Counted from the stretch's first letter, positions 23,370-36,486 are shown. The stretch: DNA of 64,000 bases from Erigeron canadensis (GCF_010389155.1 NC_057768.1:37799633-37863632), one strand, 5' to 3'. Made by a program: numbers and translations. Notes: generated from the letters alone by a model not told the origin.

Positions 23370-24362
23370 CCTCACACGCCGACAAAAGTTGCGGCATACG
23401 CCCATGACGGTTCGCTAACATCGTGGGCTCATGGCTACTGGCAAGGCGCATGGAGATCTTTTGTTCCACGACTAACGACAACAAAGTTGGTGGTTTTTTG
23501 TCAGAATTTCACGAGGAAAACAACGAATTGAATGGTATTATAACGATTTGAGAAAACAACACTTTACATGTTTGTTTTCTCTTGGCATCCGCAAAAGAGG
23601 GCACAACTTCATGTCGTGTACCAAAGAATGATTTTATTAAAAACCATTATCAAAACACTAAATTGGTAACACATATTTGTATATATATAAGAAAATAATA
23701 CGTATGATTTTTGTGATTTCCTATCTGTAAAATATTAGCACATACGTAACTTTCATTGTTTCTTACGTGGATGTCGATAATTAACTCATTACACAAATCT
23801 CATTAACTTTACCATTTTGTTCTATTGAAAGAAACAAACATCAATTTCAATCTTCTTCGATAAATTACATACTTTCCCGTCCAAACTCTAAAAACACAAC
23901 ATCTGACGTGTCCGCTATCTTCACGCCACTATCACTTTTTATCGATTAATTTTCACTATTTATATCCTGTAAAGCACAAATATTATATACACATACTACT
24001 GGTATACATACAGGAAAATACATCATATATCCCACACACACACAGTCACACATACACCAACATTTCACACACACACTCTCAAAACCCCCTTTTTCCCTTT
24101 TTCATCAAAATCTCTCATGGCTTGTCGGCCAATCAAACCCTAAAATCTCACATTCGCCGGAAAATCTCACTCTTTCCACGTTTCCTCCCTATCGCCACTG
24201 TAATTTATTATCATTATTATTATCACTAGTCGGAATTAGTGATATATCTCCTTTATTATTATTATTATTATTATTATTTTATATATATATATCTCCAACA
24301 CATACATAGTGTATATTTTGTGGCTATAGTTAAGATCTCAGAGTTCAGATTTGTGAAAAAGC
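23370..24362. other. Intergenic, promoter and leader of the S-acyltransferase gene, plus a possible coding relic
   Basis: At about 23484-23630 one frame reads WWFFVRISRGK and then EWYYNDLRKQHF, ending SCTKE and a stop. It looks protein-like but I do not recognise it and it has a stop just upstream, so it may be a gene relic. From 24000 the DNA becomes CT-rich, fitting a 5' leader, with a (TTA)n tract of about nine units at 24252-24279. Confidence 0.4.
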
Positions 24363-27300
24363 ATGTACGTGGTCCCACCACCTAAGCATTCGGATCCTTT
24401 ATCCGGATCCAATAATGGCCCGGATAACTTGAGAATTTATCAGACATGGAAAGGAAGCAATGTATGCATTTTTTATTTCTATTATTTTTAAAGTTTACTT
24501 CTGGTTAGGTGATTAAAATATTTATTAATTTGTATCTTTTAAACTTTACTGATGTGATAGTGTATTTATTGACACTTATTGGATTTATATATCTATGTGA
24601 AATTAAGCTCTTTGTGTGTGTGTGTATATATGTATATATAGGTACCTAACAGACTTATACTTTAATATTGTTTATATTGCAATGCAGATATTTTTCCTGC
24701 AGGGAAGGTTTGTGTTTGGGCCAGATGTAAGGTCACTAGTGCTGACTATATTTCTAGTTGTAGCGCCTGTTTCGGTATTTTGTGTTTTCGTAGCGAGCAA
24801 ACTCATGTATGAATTTGAAGACCATTGGGGGATATCCGTTATGGTTGTGGCTATTATATTCACAATTCATGTGAGTCTATCTTTTTTCTTTGTTGCTAAA
24901 TACGTTTTACTGAGATTTAACCAAATATGTGATATGTTCGTGTGTCTCTTGGGCAAACGTTTTACTGTACTAGGTATTTTGTGCAGCATAAGCATTTTTA
25001 CATGATAGTTCATGCATATTGAATATTGTCCAACTTTTTATGAATTCTCTGATATGTGTAAATGCTACAGAGCTAACTTATTTTGGAGCTTTCCATTAGA
25101 CGTAAATAGTTTTATAGATGTATTATACAGTTTATGATCTTGATTCATAAATTCTGCTATCCTTTTGATGTTATTTGGATGTTTAGTTAAATTGCATTGC
25201 AGATGTCTCTGGTAAGCAGGGCACCAAATGCTGCTTTTGCCTTTTTTTTCACAATTTCACCCACTGATGGCTATTGAGAAAGTCTGTAAAGTAGGGATCT
25301 TGGAGTTCAATTTACATCTGCTGACAAGACATATAAGAGCAATGTAATTTTAGAAGAAAGTCATATAGGTAGAAGAATGTTTAAGATGTAATTTGTATGC
25401 TTGAAGTACACTCGTATGATGGGGTTTTTTTTATGCATAGTGAGAGGAGTCTGTTCTTCCTTGCTTCTCTATACATAATGAGTTATATCACTCTCATAGG
25501 TCATAACATTGTAGGTGCTGTCCATACTTCTATAATATAGTTGCCCCCCATGTTGATTGTGAGTACAGATGATAAACAGGTGGGTTGGGTGGGAGTTAAA
25601 CGGTTACTGTTTAAGTACGGATCAATTATGTTTGGTTTGGGTTGATCAACCAACTTGTTTTGTTGCATTGTTTTGTAAGCAGGGCACCAAATGCTGCTTT
25701 TGCCTCTTTTTTTTCTTCACAATTTCACCCACTGATGGCTATTGAGAAAGTCTGTAAAGTAGGGATCTTGGAGTTCACTTTACATCTGGTGACAAGACAT
25801 ATAAGAGCAATGTAATTTTATAAGAAAGTCATGTAGAAAGAAGAATGTTTAAGAAGATGTAATTAGTATGTTTGAAGAAGTACACTCATATGATGGCTTT
25901 TTGGATGCATATTGAGAGGAGTCTGTTTTTTGGTGCATCTCTATACATTATGAGTTATATACTCCCATAGGCCATAACAATTGTAGGTGATATCTAAACT
26001 TCTATAATTTAGATGCCCCTGTGCTGATTGTGAGTAGAGATAAGAAACATGTGGGTCAGGTGTTAGTTAGAAGGGTTACTGTAAGTGCGGTTTGTTCGAT
26101 TACGACTGATTCAGGTGGAACAACCAACTTGTTTTGTTGCATTGTTTTTAATGTATAAATACTTTCTGTATTACATATGGTTATAAAAAAAGTATTTTTA
26201 AACTAGTAATCTAGTTTTCTTTTTCTATATTATAAATACGATCTATAGCCATATAGGAGACTTAAAGCATTTGAGTACACTGTAGGTGAATGGGATCACC
26301 CTTTCCATATATAACTATTTTTTTTTTTTCTGTTTTGTCTGTTTGACCATCATAGTAATTTACTAATGTACCACCTGAATTCACTTGTTTTCGTATGATC
26401 AAGGACTTAATTCTGAATTTCTGACAGTCATCCTGATATACCTTTTTTAAGGTTTCCCTTTGACATGTAGAACTTGTCATCAGATATTAAGCTGCAGAGA
26501 AATCCCATGTTATTTTGCCAATGCTGTATCACCAACCCTTGTTCAATAGTTGCACATCATTCTCAAATCAGCTTCTATTTTTGGATGTACATCATTCTCA
26601 AATCAGCTCCTATTTTTGGATGTTCAATAGTTGTACATCATTCTCAATAGTTCCAAGTTTGAATCAATTAGTGAATTTAGTCTAATGATAACAAGATATA
26701 GTAAGCCTTTCACATTTCTTATTGGTGTACTTGTATGACAGCCATTGATATTTGATAACTGTTAGTTTGGTCGCAAAATGGTATGGGAAGTTATTGATTC
26801 AAATTTGATGATATATCTTCCTTATGTCGGTTGGTTATTAGCTACAATGGAGAAAAATATCAGCTTTATAACATACTAGCTAGCTTGCATGAAAATGAAT
26901 TACATAATATTAGGAATTTGTATCACTTTGTTCTGCAATTCATCATTTGCAAGCTCATTTAGTAAGCCATTCACTTAATTGTTTTTGTAATGCTTAGTTT
27001 TTTTTTTTTTGTCATTGTTGATTCATTCATGTAATTTTATCTGTCATTTGTGTAATATTAGTATAATTACATAATTTTTTATTGTAAATCAATACTAAGC
27101 GCGGAAACATGAATATCACAGGTTTTAGTACTTCTATTATTAACCTCTGGAAGGGATCCTGGTATCATTCCACGTAACGCACATCCCCCGGAACCAGAAA
27201 ACTTTGATGGAAATACTGAAGGTAATGCCCAAACCCCGCAATTGCGGCTGCCTCGTATTAAAGAAGTTGAAGTTAATGGCGTAACCGTGAAGATCAAATA

Positions 27301-28848
27301 TTGTGATACCTGCATGCTTTATAGACCTCCCCGCTGCTCACACTGTTCTATTTGCAATAATTGCGTCGAACGATTTGATCACCATTGCCCTTGGGTTGGG
27401 CAATGTATAGGTCTGGTAAGAGGCTTTTTTTTTCCTGATTCTCTCCCACTTAACTTGTCCCATTTTATCTGAAAAAATGACTTTTATTCTAACTGAATTT
27501 CAATTTTAAGAACTAAACTGTGTATGTTATATTACTCTCTTATTAATATTGCATACTTTTGTTTATAACTTTTGGGGGTTACACCTATTCTTGCATATGG
27601 TAAGTTTTAATCTATCTGATATTTCACTATTGTGGCTGCAGAGAAATTATCGATATTTCTTCATGTTTGTGTTCTCCACGACCCTACTTTGTATATACGT
27701 TTTTAGTTTCTGCTGGATCTACATAAAGAGGATCATGGATACAGAGGACATAACATTGTGGAAAGCAATGATCAAGACTCCTGCATCCATTGTGTTGATT
27801 GTCTACACCTTCATATCAGTGTGGTTCGTGGGTGGCCTAACTGCCTTTCATTTATATCTTATCAGCACAAATCAGGTGCTCATTTATTTTCTTTGTTTCG
27901 TTACCTGTTAAAAAATTAATTATTGTATGGTATTCATCTTTAATAGTTACAACGAAACATAAATGCGACTTTTTCAAGCCATTTACTCTTATGAATGGGT
28001 TGATTTAGGTTATGTTTTCTTTTATGAGTAGGATGGAAAGAAAAAAAAAACCGAAAATAAAATGGGTAAAAAATTGCCTACAGTGTGCTTTTAGAAAATA
28101 TCCCAGGTCATTTAATTCGACCACCCACTTATTTTGAAATCATATATGAAAAATAGAAGTATAAAACCTTGTTATATTTATTGTAAGTTAACACTTTTTG
28201 GACCGGAAGACCGAAAAAGTGTTTTTTGGGTCAACTAAACCAGACCCAACCCATATTGGCATTACCCAACCCACTCATATTTCTAGCTAAACTCTCATTC
28301 GTGTGTTATCTTTGCAGACTACATATGAGAATTTCAGATATAGGTATGACAGGCGAGCCAATCCCTATAACAAAGGAGTCATGCAGAATTTTGGTGAGAT
28401 ATTTTGCACGGAAGTCCCTGAATCAAAGAACAAGTTTAGGGAATTTGTGCCAAAAGAACCAGGGATCGGAAGTCGGTCTGTTGGTGGTGGGTTTGTGAGT
28501 CCAAACATGGGAAAGGCAGTCGAGGACATTGAAATGGGAAGGAAGGCGGTTTGGGGTGATAGTGGGGCGGGATTAGATCACCGTGAAGGACAACTGAGTG
28601 ATAATGAAGGATTGACCATTAAAGAAGCTGGAATAGGTGAAATGTCACCAGAGATAAGAACAACAGTGGATGAAGGGGACCGTGCTAATATTATGCATGC
28701 AAGACGATCAAGTTGGGGTAGGAAAAGTGGGAGCTGGGACATGTCACCTGAAGTTCTTGCTTTAGCTTCAAGAATGGGTGGGGGTGGTGGTGGTGGTGGT
28801 AGTAGCAGTGGTGCAGCAAGCTCACGGCTTACAGAATCTAAGTCATGA
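24363..28848 (+). CDS. DHHC-type protein S-acyltransferase (palmitoyltransferase), five exons
   Basis: Exons 24363-24461, 24688-24870, 27122-27415, 27642-27875 and 28318-28848 join in phase to 446 residues. The enzyme transfers palmitate from acyl-CoA to protein cysteines at membranes. Two membrane segments fall at about 48-70 and 80-102, then the DPG motif ([10 protein letters not shown]), and the Cys-rich domain with [15 protein letters not shown] and DHHC at 180-183. Two more membrane segments follow in exon 4, then TTYENFRY (the TTxE motif) opening exon 5. The cytosolic tail is long, Gly-rich near the end and carries a polyglycine run. Length, topology and tail fit the Arabidopsis PAT04-PAT09 group. 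Intron 2 is 2.25 kb and holds a tandem duplication. The start [12 protein letters not shown] is typical. Confidence 0.95.
25212..26147. repeat. 463-bp tandem duplication inside intron 2 of the S-acyltransferase gene
   Basis: Copy 1 (25212-25674) and copy 2 (25675-26147) both start GTAAGCAGGGCACCAAATGC and end near TTGTTTTGTTGCATTG. They differ by scattered substitutions and small indels, including the poly-T length. Neither copy codes. Confidence 0.85.
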
Positions 28849-30279
28849 TAGACTGAATTTAACACACTGGTAGATAGGAGTTTGGTTGCTGGTGATTATG
28901 GAGGTGTGCGAGTATGAGTTTTACCGGGATGTTGGTGTTTGGGTTGATTATGTGTCGGTCGCCCTGTTGTGGTGTGATTTTATAAGACCGCTTTCTTCAT
29001 TGCCGGATAATCTGTAAAATTAGTTGGTGCTATTCGGTTTTACTGTGTATGCATGATCCGAATTCCTTCACAAGATCCTCTACTGTTGTCATTTGTTATT
29101 GTGCAACTTTATTCTAGGGATGTTGTCTGGTTGGCTTTGTAGTCTGTACATTATTTGCATTAAAACTCTGGAGTTGAATTGATTGCTTATTTTGACGAGT
29201 CTTAGAGGCTAAGTCGGCCTTACTATAGTAATAGCCAAGTCTTGTGAGATTTCTATGATTTCCCTGTTCTATGCTCAATCGATCTGTAGATTTCTCTATT
29301 ACTCCATTACAGTCGGATTGTTTTTTTTGTTTTGTTTTGTTATGTGTGTCAAAATAGGCAAAGCTAAGCTGTGTATTTTATTTTTTGTTCCATTTTTTTA
29401 AATTAAATTATAGATAGCTTACGTGTTATCCAAAAGCTATATTCTTAATAATAAATTAATAATCTGATTTCCCAATATGGTCCTTCCAAAAACTATGAGG
29501 TTGTATTTCATCGTCCTTCTTCCAATATCCTATCAAGTAATCTTTTCCGGTCAAATTTGTTTGGTCTTAGTTATTGAAACATATCATGCTTTTCCAGAAG
29601 TGTATGTTTAAAAGAGAAGCAACAATTTTGATGGCATATGTCAAGTACACTATAGCTCTCTTTGACATTTGAGTTTTCTAGATTGATTTAAAGTTGTCCA
29701 TTGATGATTGTTGTTTGACTATTCTCTTCGCTTTGTAATTACAGAAGTTTATTGCAGTTAAGAAACTCAATATTATTCATTAAAGGAATCAAATCTTAGG
29801 ATGATGCTACAAGACCTTTAACCAACGAAAAAGGAATAGAATGAAGTGTATAAATTAAAGGTCTTCAAGAAAAAAAAAAAGAAAATAAAATAAAATTAAA
29901 GGTCTTAAAATCTTTCAAGAAAAACTACATAATATTAATTGCTTGTATTATAAGTTTTGGCTCTCGTAATTTCAATAATGATATATAGTTGGCTCATCGA
30001 GGCTTTCGATCTCAAACTATCTATAACCTTTTGACATTAAAAAAAAACAACTTTTTTCCTTCTGAATGGTCACATTGTGAATAAACTAAGGATACAAGCA
30101 CTATACTATATGGATGTATTTGGTGCGAAGTTTGTAGGAGCTTAAATTTATGTTTTTTTATGAGATCAGGTTCATTGTTCATAAGTTTTATAAGACAACC
30201 AATTTTTTAACTCCGTAATAGTTTATGGTTTTCATATAAGCTCTAAAATCGTAAACTACTTGAAGTAGATGCTAGAAGC
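28849..30279. other. 3' flank of the S-acyltransferase gene and AT-rich spacer
   Basis: The first 350 bases probably form the 3' untranslated region. The rest is AT-rich with poly-A and poly-T runs. No gene or clear element was recognised. Confidence 0.5.
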
Positions 30280-30505
30280 TATGTTGCACGGGAACTAGTA
30301 CGAGAACGAGAAAAGGGTACGGGTACAGGAACGGGAAACGACAAAACTTAAAAAATCAAGAAACGGGTACGGAAATAAATACATATATATATATATTATA
30401 GAAACGGATGTATTTCTCACTCAAAAACGTCCCAAAAAATAGAAACGGTGCAAGAAACGTCCGTTGACTTATTGAAGCAGTCAAGGAACGGCCAAGAAAC
30501 GTTTC
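30280..30505. repeat. Remnant with GGGTACGGG/AACGGG repeats, possibly hAT-related
   Basis: Clustered degenerate GAACGGG, GGGTACGGGTAC and AAACGTCC motifs on both strands resemble the subterminal arrays of the two hAT elements in this window. Clean ends and target duplications were not found. It runs into the LTR-related sequence on its right. Confidence 0.35.
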
Positions 30506-30548
30506 CAGGCACTCTCACGCGAGGGAATACCTAAATCCCTTAAACCTT

Positions 30549-32505
30549 GGCTCTGATACCAACTTGAAAGGACCAGACTCGATAAACCGAAAACATAAGA
30601 AAAAAAAAAATTTGTTTTACACCCCACTGCGCCGTAGTGGATATCCTCGCCCAGAACTGGAACATGCCCCACTGTGCCGCAGTGGGTTCGTTACATCTCC
30701 CACTGCGGCGCAGTGGGAAGAACCAAAATTGTTTCCGTGGGATTCCACTGGGCAAAGTCACCCCCACTGCGCCGCAGTGGACCACCTGACAGCAACCCTA
30801 AAACTCATTTCGACCATAAACAACTTGTAACCATCAAATTTCGAACCAACAGCTGCAAGACACTTTCTAGAGATTTATAACAACTTCATAGACACATTTT
30901 AAACACAATTACAACATAGTTTGATTCATAAATCCAAGATCAACCCTAACGGGTCATTTACCCGTTTTGGCAACGATATCGCCCAAATGCGACAATACCA
31001 ACTTCCAAAAATTTTACAACTTGAGCATTTACATAAATGTTACCGAAACATGACTCCAAAACAAAATGTACCGTGAGCCAAAGGAGAGGGACAACTAGGT
31101 ATCTACACTAAAAGATTGTCATCCATCCAAGAATGACCTAAATACCTTCAAGAACTTCCAACGGTTACTTCAAGCTCTAATTCAATTTTCTTCGAATCAA
31201 CAACACTAGTTCCTTCTTCCGGAACTACCTATAAGAGTGTAAACAACTAAAATATAAGCAAAGGCTTAGTAAATATACTTGCATACATTTACGAATACGA
31301 AGGAGGGCATAGTACAAGGACTTTCACATGTAACCTATGGCATCGTCATGTCACATTTACATATTCACCTTGCACACAAACAATACATATATGGATCCAT
31401 ATAAGCTAAACAATCATAACAATCGGGATTCTTAGGCCCCGGAGGTTCTTAGGCCTCATATCACATCAACTATCGGGATTCTTAGGCCCTAGAGGTTCTT
31501 AGGCCTCATAAACAATGCCCCACACGGGCTTCATGCCAAATCAATTACCATGCTTGGAACATTCACATCTCATGGTAATTGACCCAACCTAAACATAAGG
31601 GTATGCAAATATACTCACCTCCTCCGCAACAAAACAATAACGCTAAATAGACAAGCACAAGCAGGCTTCAACCTATAATCATATCATAAAATGCATAAGC
31701 TTACATTCACAACTTGACTAGTTCAACCTAGCCCTTCTCAATCACTAGCCTTTCCTAAACCCAAAACCCAACCCATTTTTCATTGAGTTACTTTCATCTT
31801 TAACTATAGCATTAGGTAGTTCAACCAACAATTTTCATTCACAACTCAATAACTAGCAAAAAGATTCATCTTTTCTCATAACTTCAATTTATCACAAGAG
31901 TTTATCAATTTCATAATCAAACACATTATATAACTCAATGACGACTAGGTTAACTAGGAATGGGAAAAATTAGCCATAAATCATTTCTAGTAAAAGCCCC
32001 CAATTTGGTTCATCCATGAACCCTAATTTTAAAAGAAAAGATAAAGCTAAATTTGGGGAAATTCCTTACCTCAACAAGGAAGACAATTACTTAGGGTTTT
32101 TAATTCATAATTCCTTCCTCTTTTCTCTAAATTTTCGGCCACCACCAAAACCCACAACCCTAACTTTTGATTCTTGAATGGAGACTATAAGATGGTGATG
32201 TTAATACAATGATTTCTCTTTGAATTGGAAGAATTAAGCTTTTGATTTTGAAGAGAAGAGATGGAATTGCATGAAGATGTAGAGATGAAGAGAAGTGGAA
32301 TATGACTCATAAGTCATATGGATGGCTGGCACTTTAAGGAGATGCCACGATCCATCCCACCTTTTTGTGGGTATTTTTCCGCTATCCGCTAAAGTTCCAA
32401 CTAAATTAACCCCAAATCCAAAATTAAAATACTAGGAATTTAATTTAATGCCAAAACTATATAAAGGGGTTAATTTCTTTTACCTTAAAATCTTGGGATG
32501 TTACA
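30549..32505 (-). mobile_element. Ty3-type LTR (about 1.9 kb) with primer-binding site, minus orientation
   Basis: On the minus strand the LTR starts TGTAACATCCC (32505) and ends CTTTCA (30565). After three bases TGGTATCAGAGCC follows, a methionine-tRNA primer site (30549-30561). Only a few tens of bases of internal region remain, with no gag-pol. The interior contains TAGGCC-type 40-bp direct repeats (31432-31510) that also appear, diverged, in 56560-56630. TGTAACATCC ends suggest a Ty3/gypsy LTR. No polyprotein supports this, so superfamily is inferred. The left end is truncated by, or joined to, the GGGTAC repeat remnant. Confidence 0.72.
30624..30780. repeat. Four copies of a 17-bp palindrome within the LTR
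   Basis: CCACTGCGCCGCAGTGG or one-base variants occur at 30624-30640, 30669-30685, 30700-30716 and 30764-30780. Each arm pairs over eight bases around one central base. They sit near the 3' end of the LTR (R/U5 side). Confidence 0.9.
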
Positions 32506-32587
32506 CACAACTACCACTAACAGCCGTCCCCCACCACCACACAATCGTCGCCACGAAAACCGCCGCATTGCGCGGGTAACACGCTAG
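32506..32587 (+). mobile_element. Helitron 3' end
   Basis: CCGCCGCATTGCGCGGGTAACACG followed by CTAG (32584-32587) and T: a GC-rich 3' hairpin a few bases before a CTRR terminus. The LTR on the left begins at 32505, so the Helitron body may have been interrupted by it. The 5' end was not found. Confidence 0.5.
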
Positions 32588-32707
32588 TAAAAAAAATTAA
32601 TAATACCGTTAACTAAACATAATTCGTCTTTTATACTAATATATATGTATTTTTACGTCAATTTACATCCCCAACTACAAGCTGGACTTTAGAATTACCA
32701 AGTGTGT

Positions 32708-32893
32708 ATTGGGAGTTATTCTAAATTCCCCTTGTATCTGGAGGACTTAATTCACACATTTACACACATAATTAGTTAATTACAATATGTACATCATGAG
32801 ATTGGGAGTTATTCTAAATTTCCCTTATATCTGGAGGACTTTTTTTACACATTTACACACATAATTAGTTAATTACAATATGTACATCATGAG
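32708..32893. repeat. 93-bp tandem duplication
   Basis: Units 32708-32800 and 32801-32893 both begin ATTGGGAGTTATTC and end GTACATCATGAG. They have the same length and only a few substitutions, so duplication is recent. No coding content. Confidence 0.92.
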
Positions 32894-33300
32894 TGATGGC
32901 GTATCCATATTATGTTACGAAGGGCCTGCCAAACAAACAAGTGTTAACCCGCAACGCTACGAAGGAACCTGCGTGGGAAAGACGCCCAGCTGGAAATAAT
33001 ACTCAAATAAAGAAGAGATTACCTAAATCTCTTCTTCCCTAAAATAAGGACGATCGGTTCCAACTAATTTAGGAAGATAAATCTATTCCTTTAATCATGG
33101 GAAAACCTATCTCCAAGGAAGTTTCCCACCCTATGGACTCTCCTTCCTATATAAGAGGAGACAAGATGGGACGAGAGACTTACTTACACTCCGGCTTTGA
33201 TTGGCGTAAAGAGGCTTACACTCTATTTTCAGGGAACCGCTAATAATCAAAGCCACAAATTCCCCCATCAATCCCTAGCGCGATCCGGTGCACAAAACAG
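32894..33300 (+). mobile_element. LTR-like fragment
   Basis: Contains CCTATATAAGAGG (TATA-like, about 33148-33160) followed by TTACACTCCGGC, a CACTCTATTTTCAGG stretch and a C-rich end. That layout is common in plant LTR promoters and R regions. No matching second LTR, primer site or coding region was found. It could be a solo LTR or a non-autonomous element. Confidence 0.35.
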
Positions 33301-33505
33301 AAAGAATGATTTAATTTCACATCACTTAAATCTGTAACATGACAGAAAATGTCATCACGATAACATGAGTTGCTCCTATTCATAATTCATTCCTTTGCTT
33401 AGGTTGCGGAAACTTGTTTATCTAGTCATTGTCCAATCAGCAGATTAAAAATAGTTGTTACATCACATTACGTCGTGTCTCATGCTTTATTACACCAATC
33501 ATTAG

Positions 33506-33552
<47 letters not shown>

Positions 33553-34689
33553 ATATATAATATAATATAATATAATATAATTTTATCTCCGACACTTCAT
33601 GCGATTTAATTCAACAATCGTTATCTTTCACGTTTTTATGACCAAATATTTAATCTATGTTAACATAATAAAATAATACAATAATTCAACATAGCCCTCC
33701 TGCTTTAGTTTATTCAATGATTAACACCTAATTCTATACACTTGCTTTTATGTTTATTATGTATATAATAATATAATTTAAGTTATTCATAGTATATCTA
33801 TCTAAAACTCTTATAAAACAATAGTTAACTAAGCATTTTAAAACCTCTTGCAATCTAAAACTAATTTGAAAAATTGCCACATAAGATTTTATTCTATGTG
33901 TCAACTCCATATTTGTTTTTAAATAAACTATATATTTAGAAAACAAATGAACGTATATATGTTAAAATAAATAAATATATATATATTGTAAGATTCTAAG
34001 ATCTTTTCATTAGATAAAATGATATTTTTTCTTTAGTTTAAAAAATCACGTCTATACCTAATGATATTTCATTATCTTTTTTATTCAACATTTATATGAG
34101 GTTCCTTTCGTTTTTTTATGGTGATTATATGAAAGTTTGCTCAGGCCGTTGGTTAGTTGGAACTCTCATCGCATTAATCATTAGTGACAATATTTAAAGT
34201 TTATAAGTTTTTTTATCACCACTAAATTATATTCATCTTATATGAGTTAAGAGCTTTGTATAATATCATAACTTTCTGAAAGAGTTATGTTAATTCTTTC
34301 GTTCATATCACTATGGAAATTATGTACAATTTTTGGTTTAATTCTTTTATCTTTTTTTGAATTTTATGATAATGGTTAATATAATCTCTTTTTCCTTTTG
34401 TTTTTTAACAATATAATTTTTCATTGTGATGATGAGAAAAATATTATGATGGTATACGAATAGTTTGTTCAAAACAAGTGTATGTAACAATTAGTTTAAT
34501 GATTGGATAATGAATACGTTATTGCTAATTTAATTAAGTGAAACTAAATAGATTGTTCGTCCATATGTTTTTTTTACGATCATTATTGATCCATTCCATT
34601 AACACATTTGTTCACATATTAAACGTTTCATTAAATTTTTTTTAAGCAAGTTTAACTCAAATCTCACTTTATTGAGCACCTTTTTAAAA
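33301..34689. other. Intergenic AT-rich segment with an (AT)n run
   Basis: An (AT)n microsatellite of about 39 bases lies at 33509-33547, followed by TATAA repeats to about 33580. No gene was seen. The right part may belong to the Helitron ending at 34722. Confidence 0.5.
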
Positions 34690-34722
34690 CAGCCACACAT
34701 CGTGCGGGTAAAAAAATCCTAG
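34690..34722 (+). mobile_element. Helitron 3' end
   Basis: CCACACATCGTGCGGGT, an imperfect hairpin, then AAAAAAATC and CTAG (34719-34722) followed by T. The 5' end was not located, so the element length is unknown. Confidence 0.45.
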
Positions 34723-36478
34723 TATAAGTATATTCAATTATGCACATAACACTACAGCACATATAACTTGACAACCAATTTCTTCTTGTAAATACACATC
34801 AGCATGACTTGGATTTCCCTTGGCAAATGGCAACTAAGAAAACAAAGATTACTAGATAAGGCGTTTGTCCAACCTCTATGACTATTGACATTTTGGATTT
34901 GCCAATAATTTTTCAATATTGTTAGTTTCAACCTTCTAGAATCGTAAATATGTCAAAGGATCTTTCAAATATATTAACAAGGATTTTTTTAAGGACATTA
35001 TATGGGGGATTTTGATAGTCACGCCGGTCATACGAATGTTAGGTTATTAAGGATAATTTAAAGTCATCTAAAATTCTATAAGTTACTATTTTCTTTTTTC
35101 TTTTTTTTTTTGCCAAAATACATAATGCCGATCAATACATACAATTTTCTTTAGCTAGTTGAAAGAGATAAATATTGTTTGCCGAGTAATGGTTGACTCA
35201 ACGAAAAGTTATCTTAATTACGATACGAGATTATATGTCATTCTTTGTGTGTGGTCATGTGAGTTTCGTGGTATTAAAATATTTGGAACAGTCGTGGTTA
35301 CACGTCATGTGTACGACTACTATTCTTATCCTATATAAGTATAATTCATTTCTTTTTGTTCAAAAAAATACTCAACAAATTCATTTCTCGACTTTACATT
35401 TTGTCACCCTAACTTATGTACTAACTTCCCTCAAACCCCCTTTGTGTTTTTACCTGCCCCCGTTTTCTTGCGTTGCTTAGCTTTATTAACTCTTAATAAC
35501 TTATTACAAACAATTGACAAGTTTATTTGTTCTATTTCGTTGCTTATTTGCTTAGATTTTATTGTATAAAATAACCTAAAATAATATTTGACTGCTTAAA
35601 AATATCTACGTATCTAATTTATTAATCATCCGATGACATTTGAAGAAAGTTTTAAATGTACTAAATGAAAGAAATAAAAAAAAATTCTCCGTTGATCCTA
35701 CAATACATCTACCGATATAAAATTTTTATCTTAATATAGGTGTTAGTTAAGACCAGTTTTTTTTTAACATAATAATTTTAATAAAATTATTAACACACAT
35801 ATATCTCTTAATCTTTAAAATAAGTACAAAATCTTCTTTTTATATCAATCACTTTTACATTAATAATCATAACGTTATCGTCACCACCGCCGCTACTTAT
35901 GGTATCCCTCTCGTTGCATTTAATACATAATTACCTTGAGAAATAATAATTAATTTTATTATTAATTAAAGATGCAACAAATAAATGAATAAATGCATTT
36001 TAATGAAAAGTTTATAACTATAATAACTATTTTGGATATAACAATAATAATCATAAAACAGACAATAAAAGTGGAACTCGAAGTTCGAATTTGGACGATG
36101 TTTTGAAGAAAAATAACATAAAATGAAAATAAGAAAGTCAAAGAGAAGAAACGAGTAAAATTGTTTCAAAGCGAGCGGAAAAAACTCCATAAGTAAAGAA
36201 AGGACAATCAATTGACGTGTTTCTTCCATCTTTTATTTTACGTGCAATAAAGCGTAAAAATAGAAGCGAAATGTGTGGGTCAAAAGACACGATTTCCTTA
36301 AATTAATGGCATGCTAATCCTTACCCATTATTAAAAGACAAAAAAGATAAGAAACTTTTTTTTATTATAGAAAGACACAAAACGAATATTCCAATAGGAG
36401 ATCCTTCCTACCGCCTGTCGCTGTCACGGTGACGGTGACGGTGAGGAACGAAATCGGAACCCCCATCACCCCCCCTCA
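34723..36478. other. Intergenic, upstream region of the GDPD gene
   Basis: AT-rich DNA with no recognisable gene. A GACGGT triple repeat sits at about 36427-36443 close to the GDPD promoter. Confidence 0.5.
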
Positions 36479-36486
36479 TATAAATA
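36479..36486 (+). promoter_or_regulatory. TATA box of the GDPD gene
   Basis: TATAAATA after a C-rich stretch, 131 bases before the start codon. Transcription would begin about 30 bases downstream, giving a leader of roughly 100 bases, which is normal for plants. Confidence 0.6.

Noticed and set aside
30564..30880. Overlapping open frames on both strands
   Set aside because: They follow from the GC-rich palindromes in the LTR, which lack stop codons, and not from a gene.
31424..31512. Possible CRISPR-like direct repeats
   Set aside because: Only two 40-bp units without spacers, inside a plant LTR and also present in the diverged LTR.
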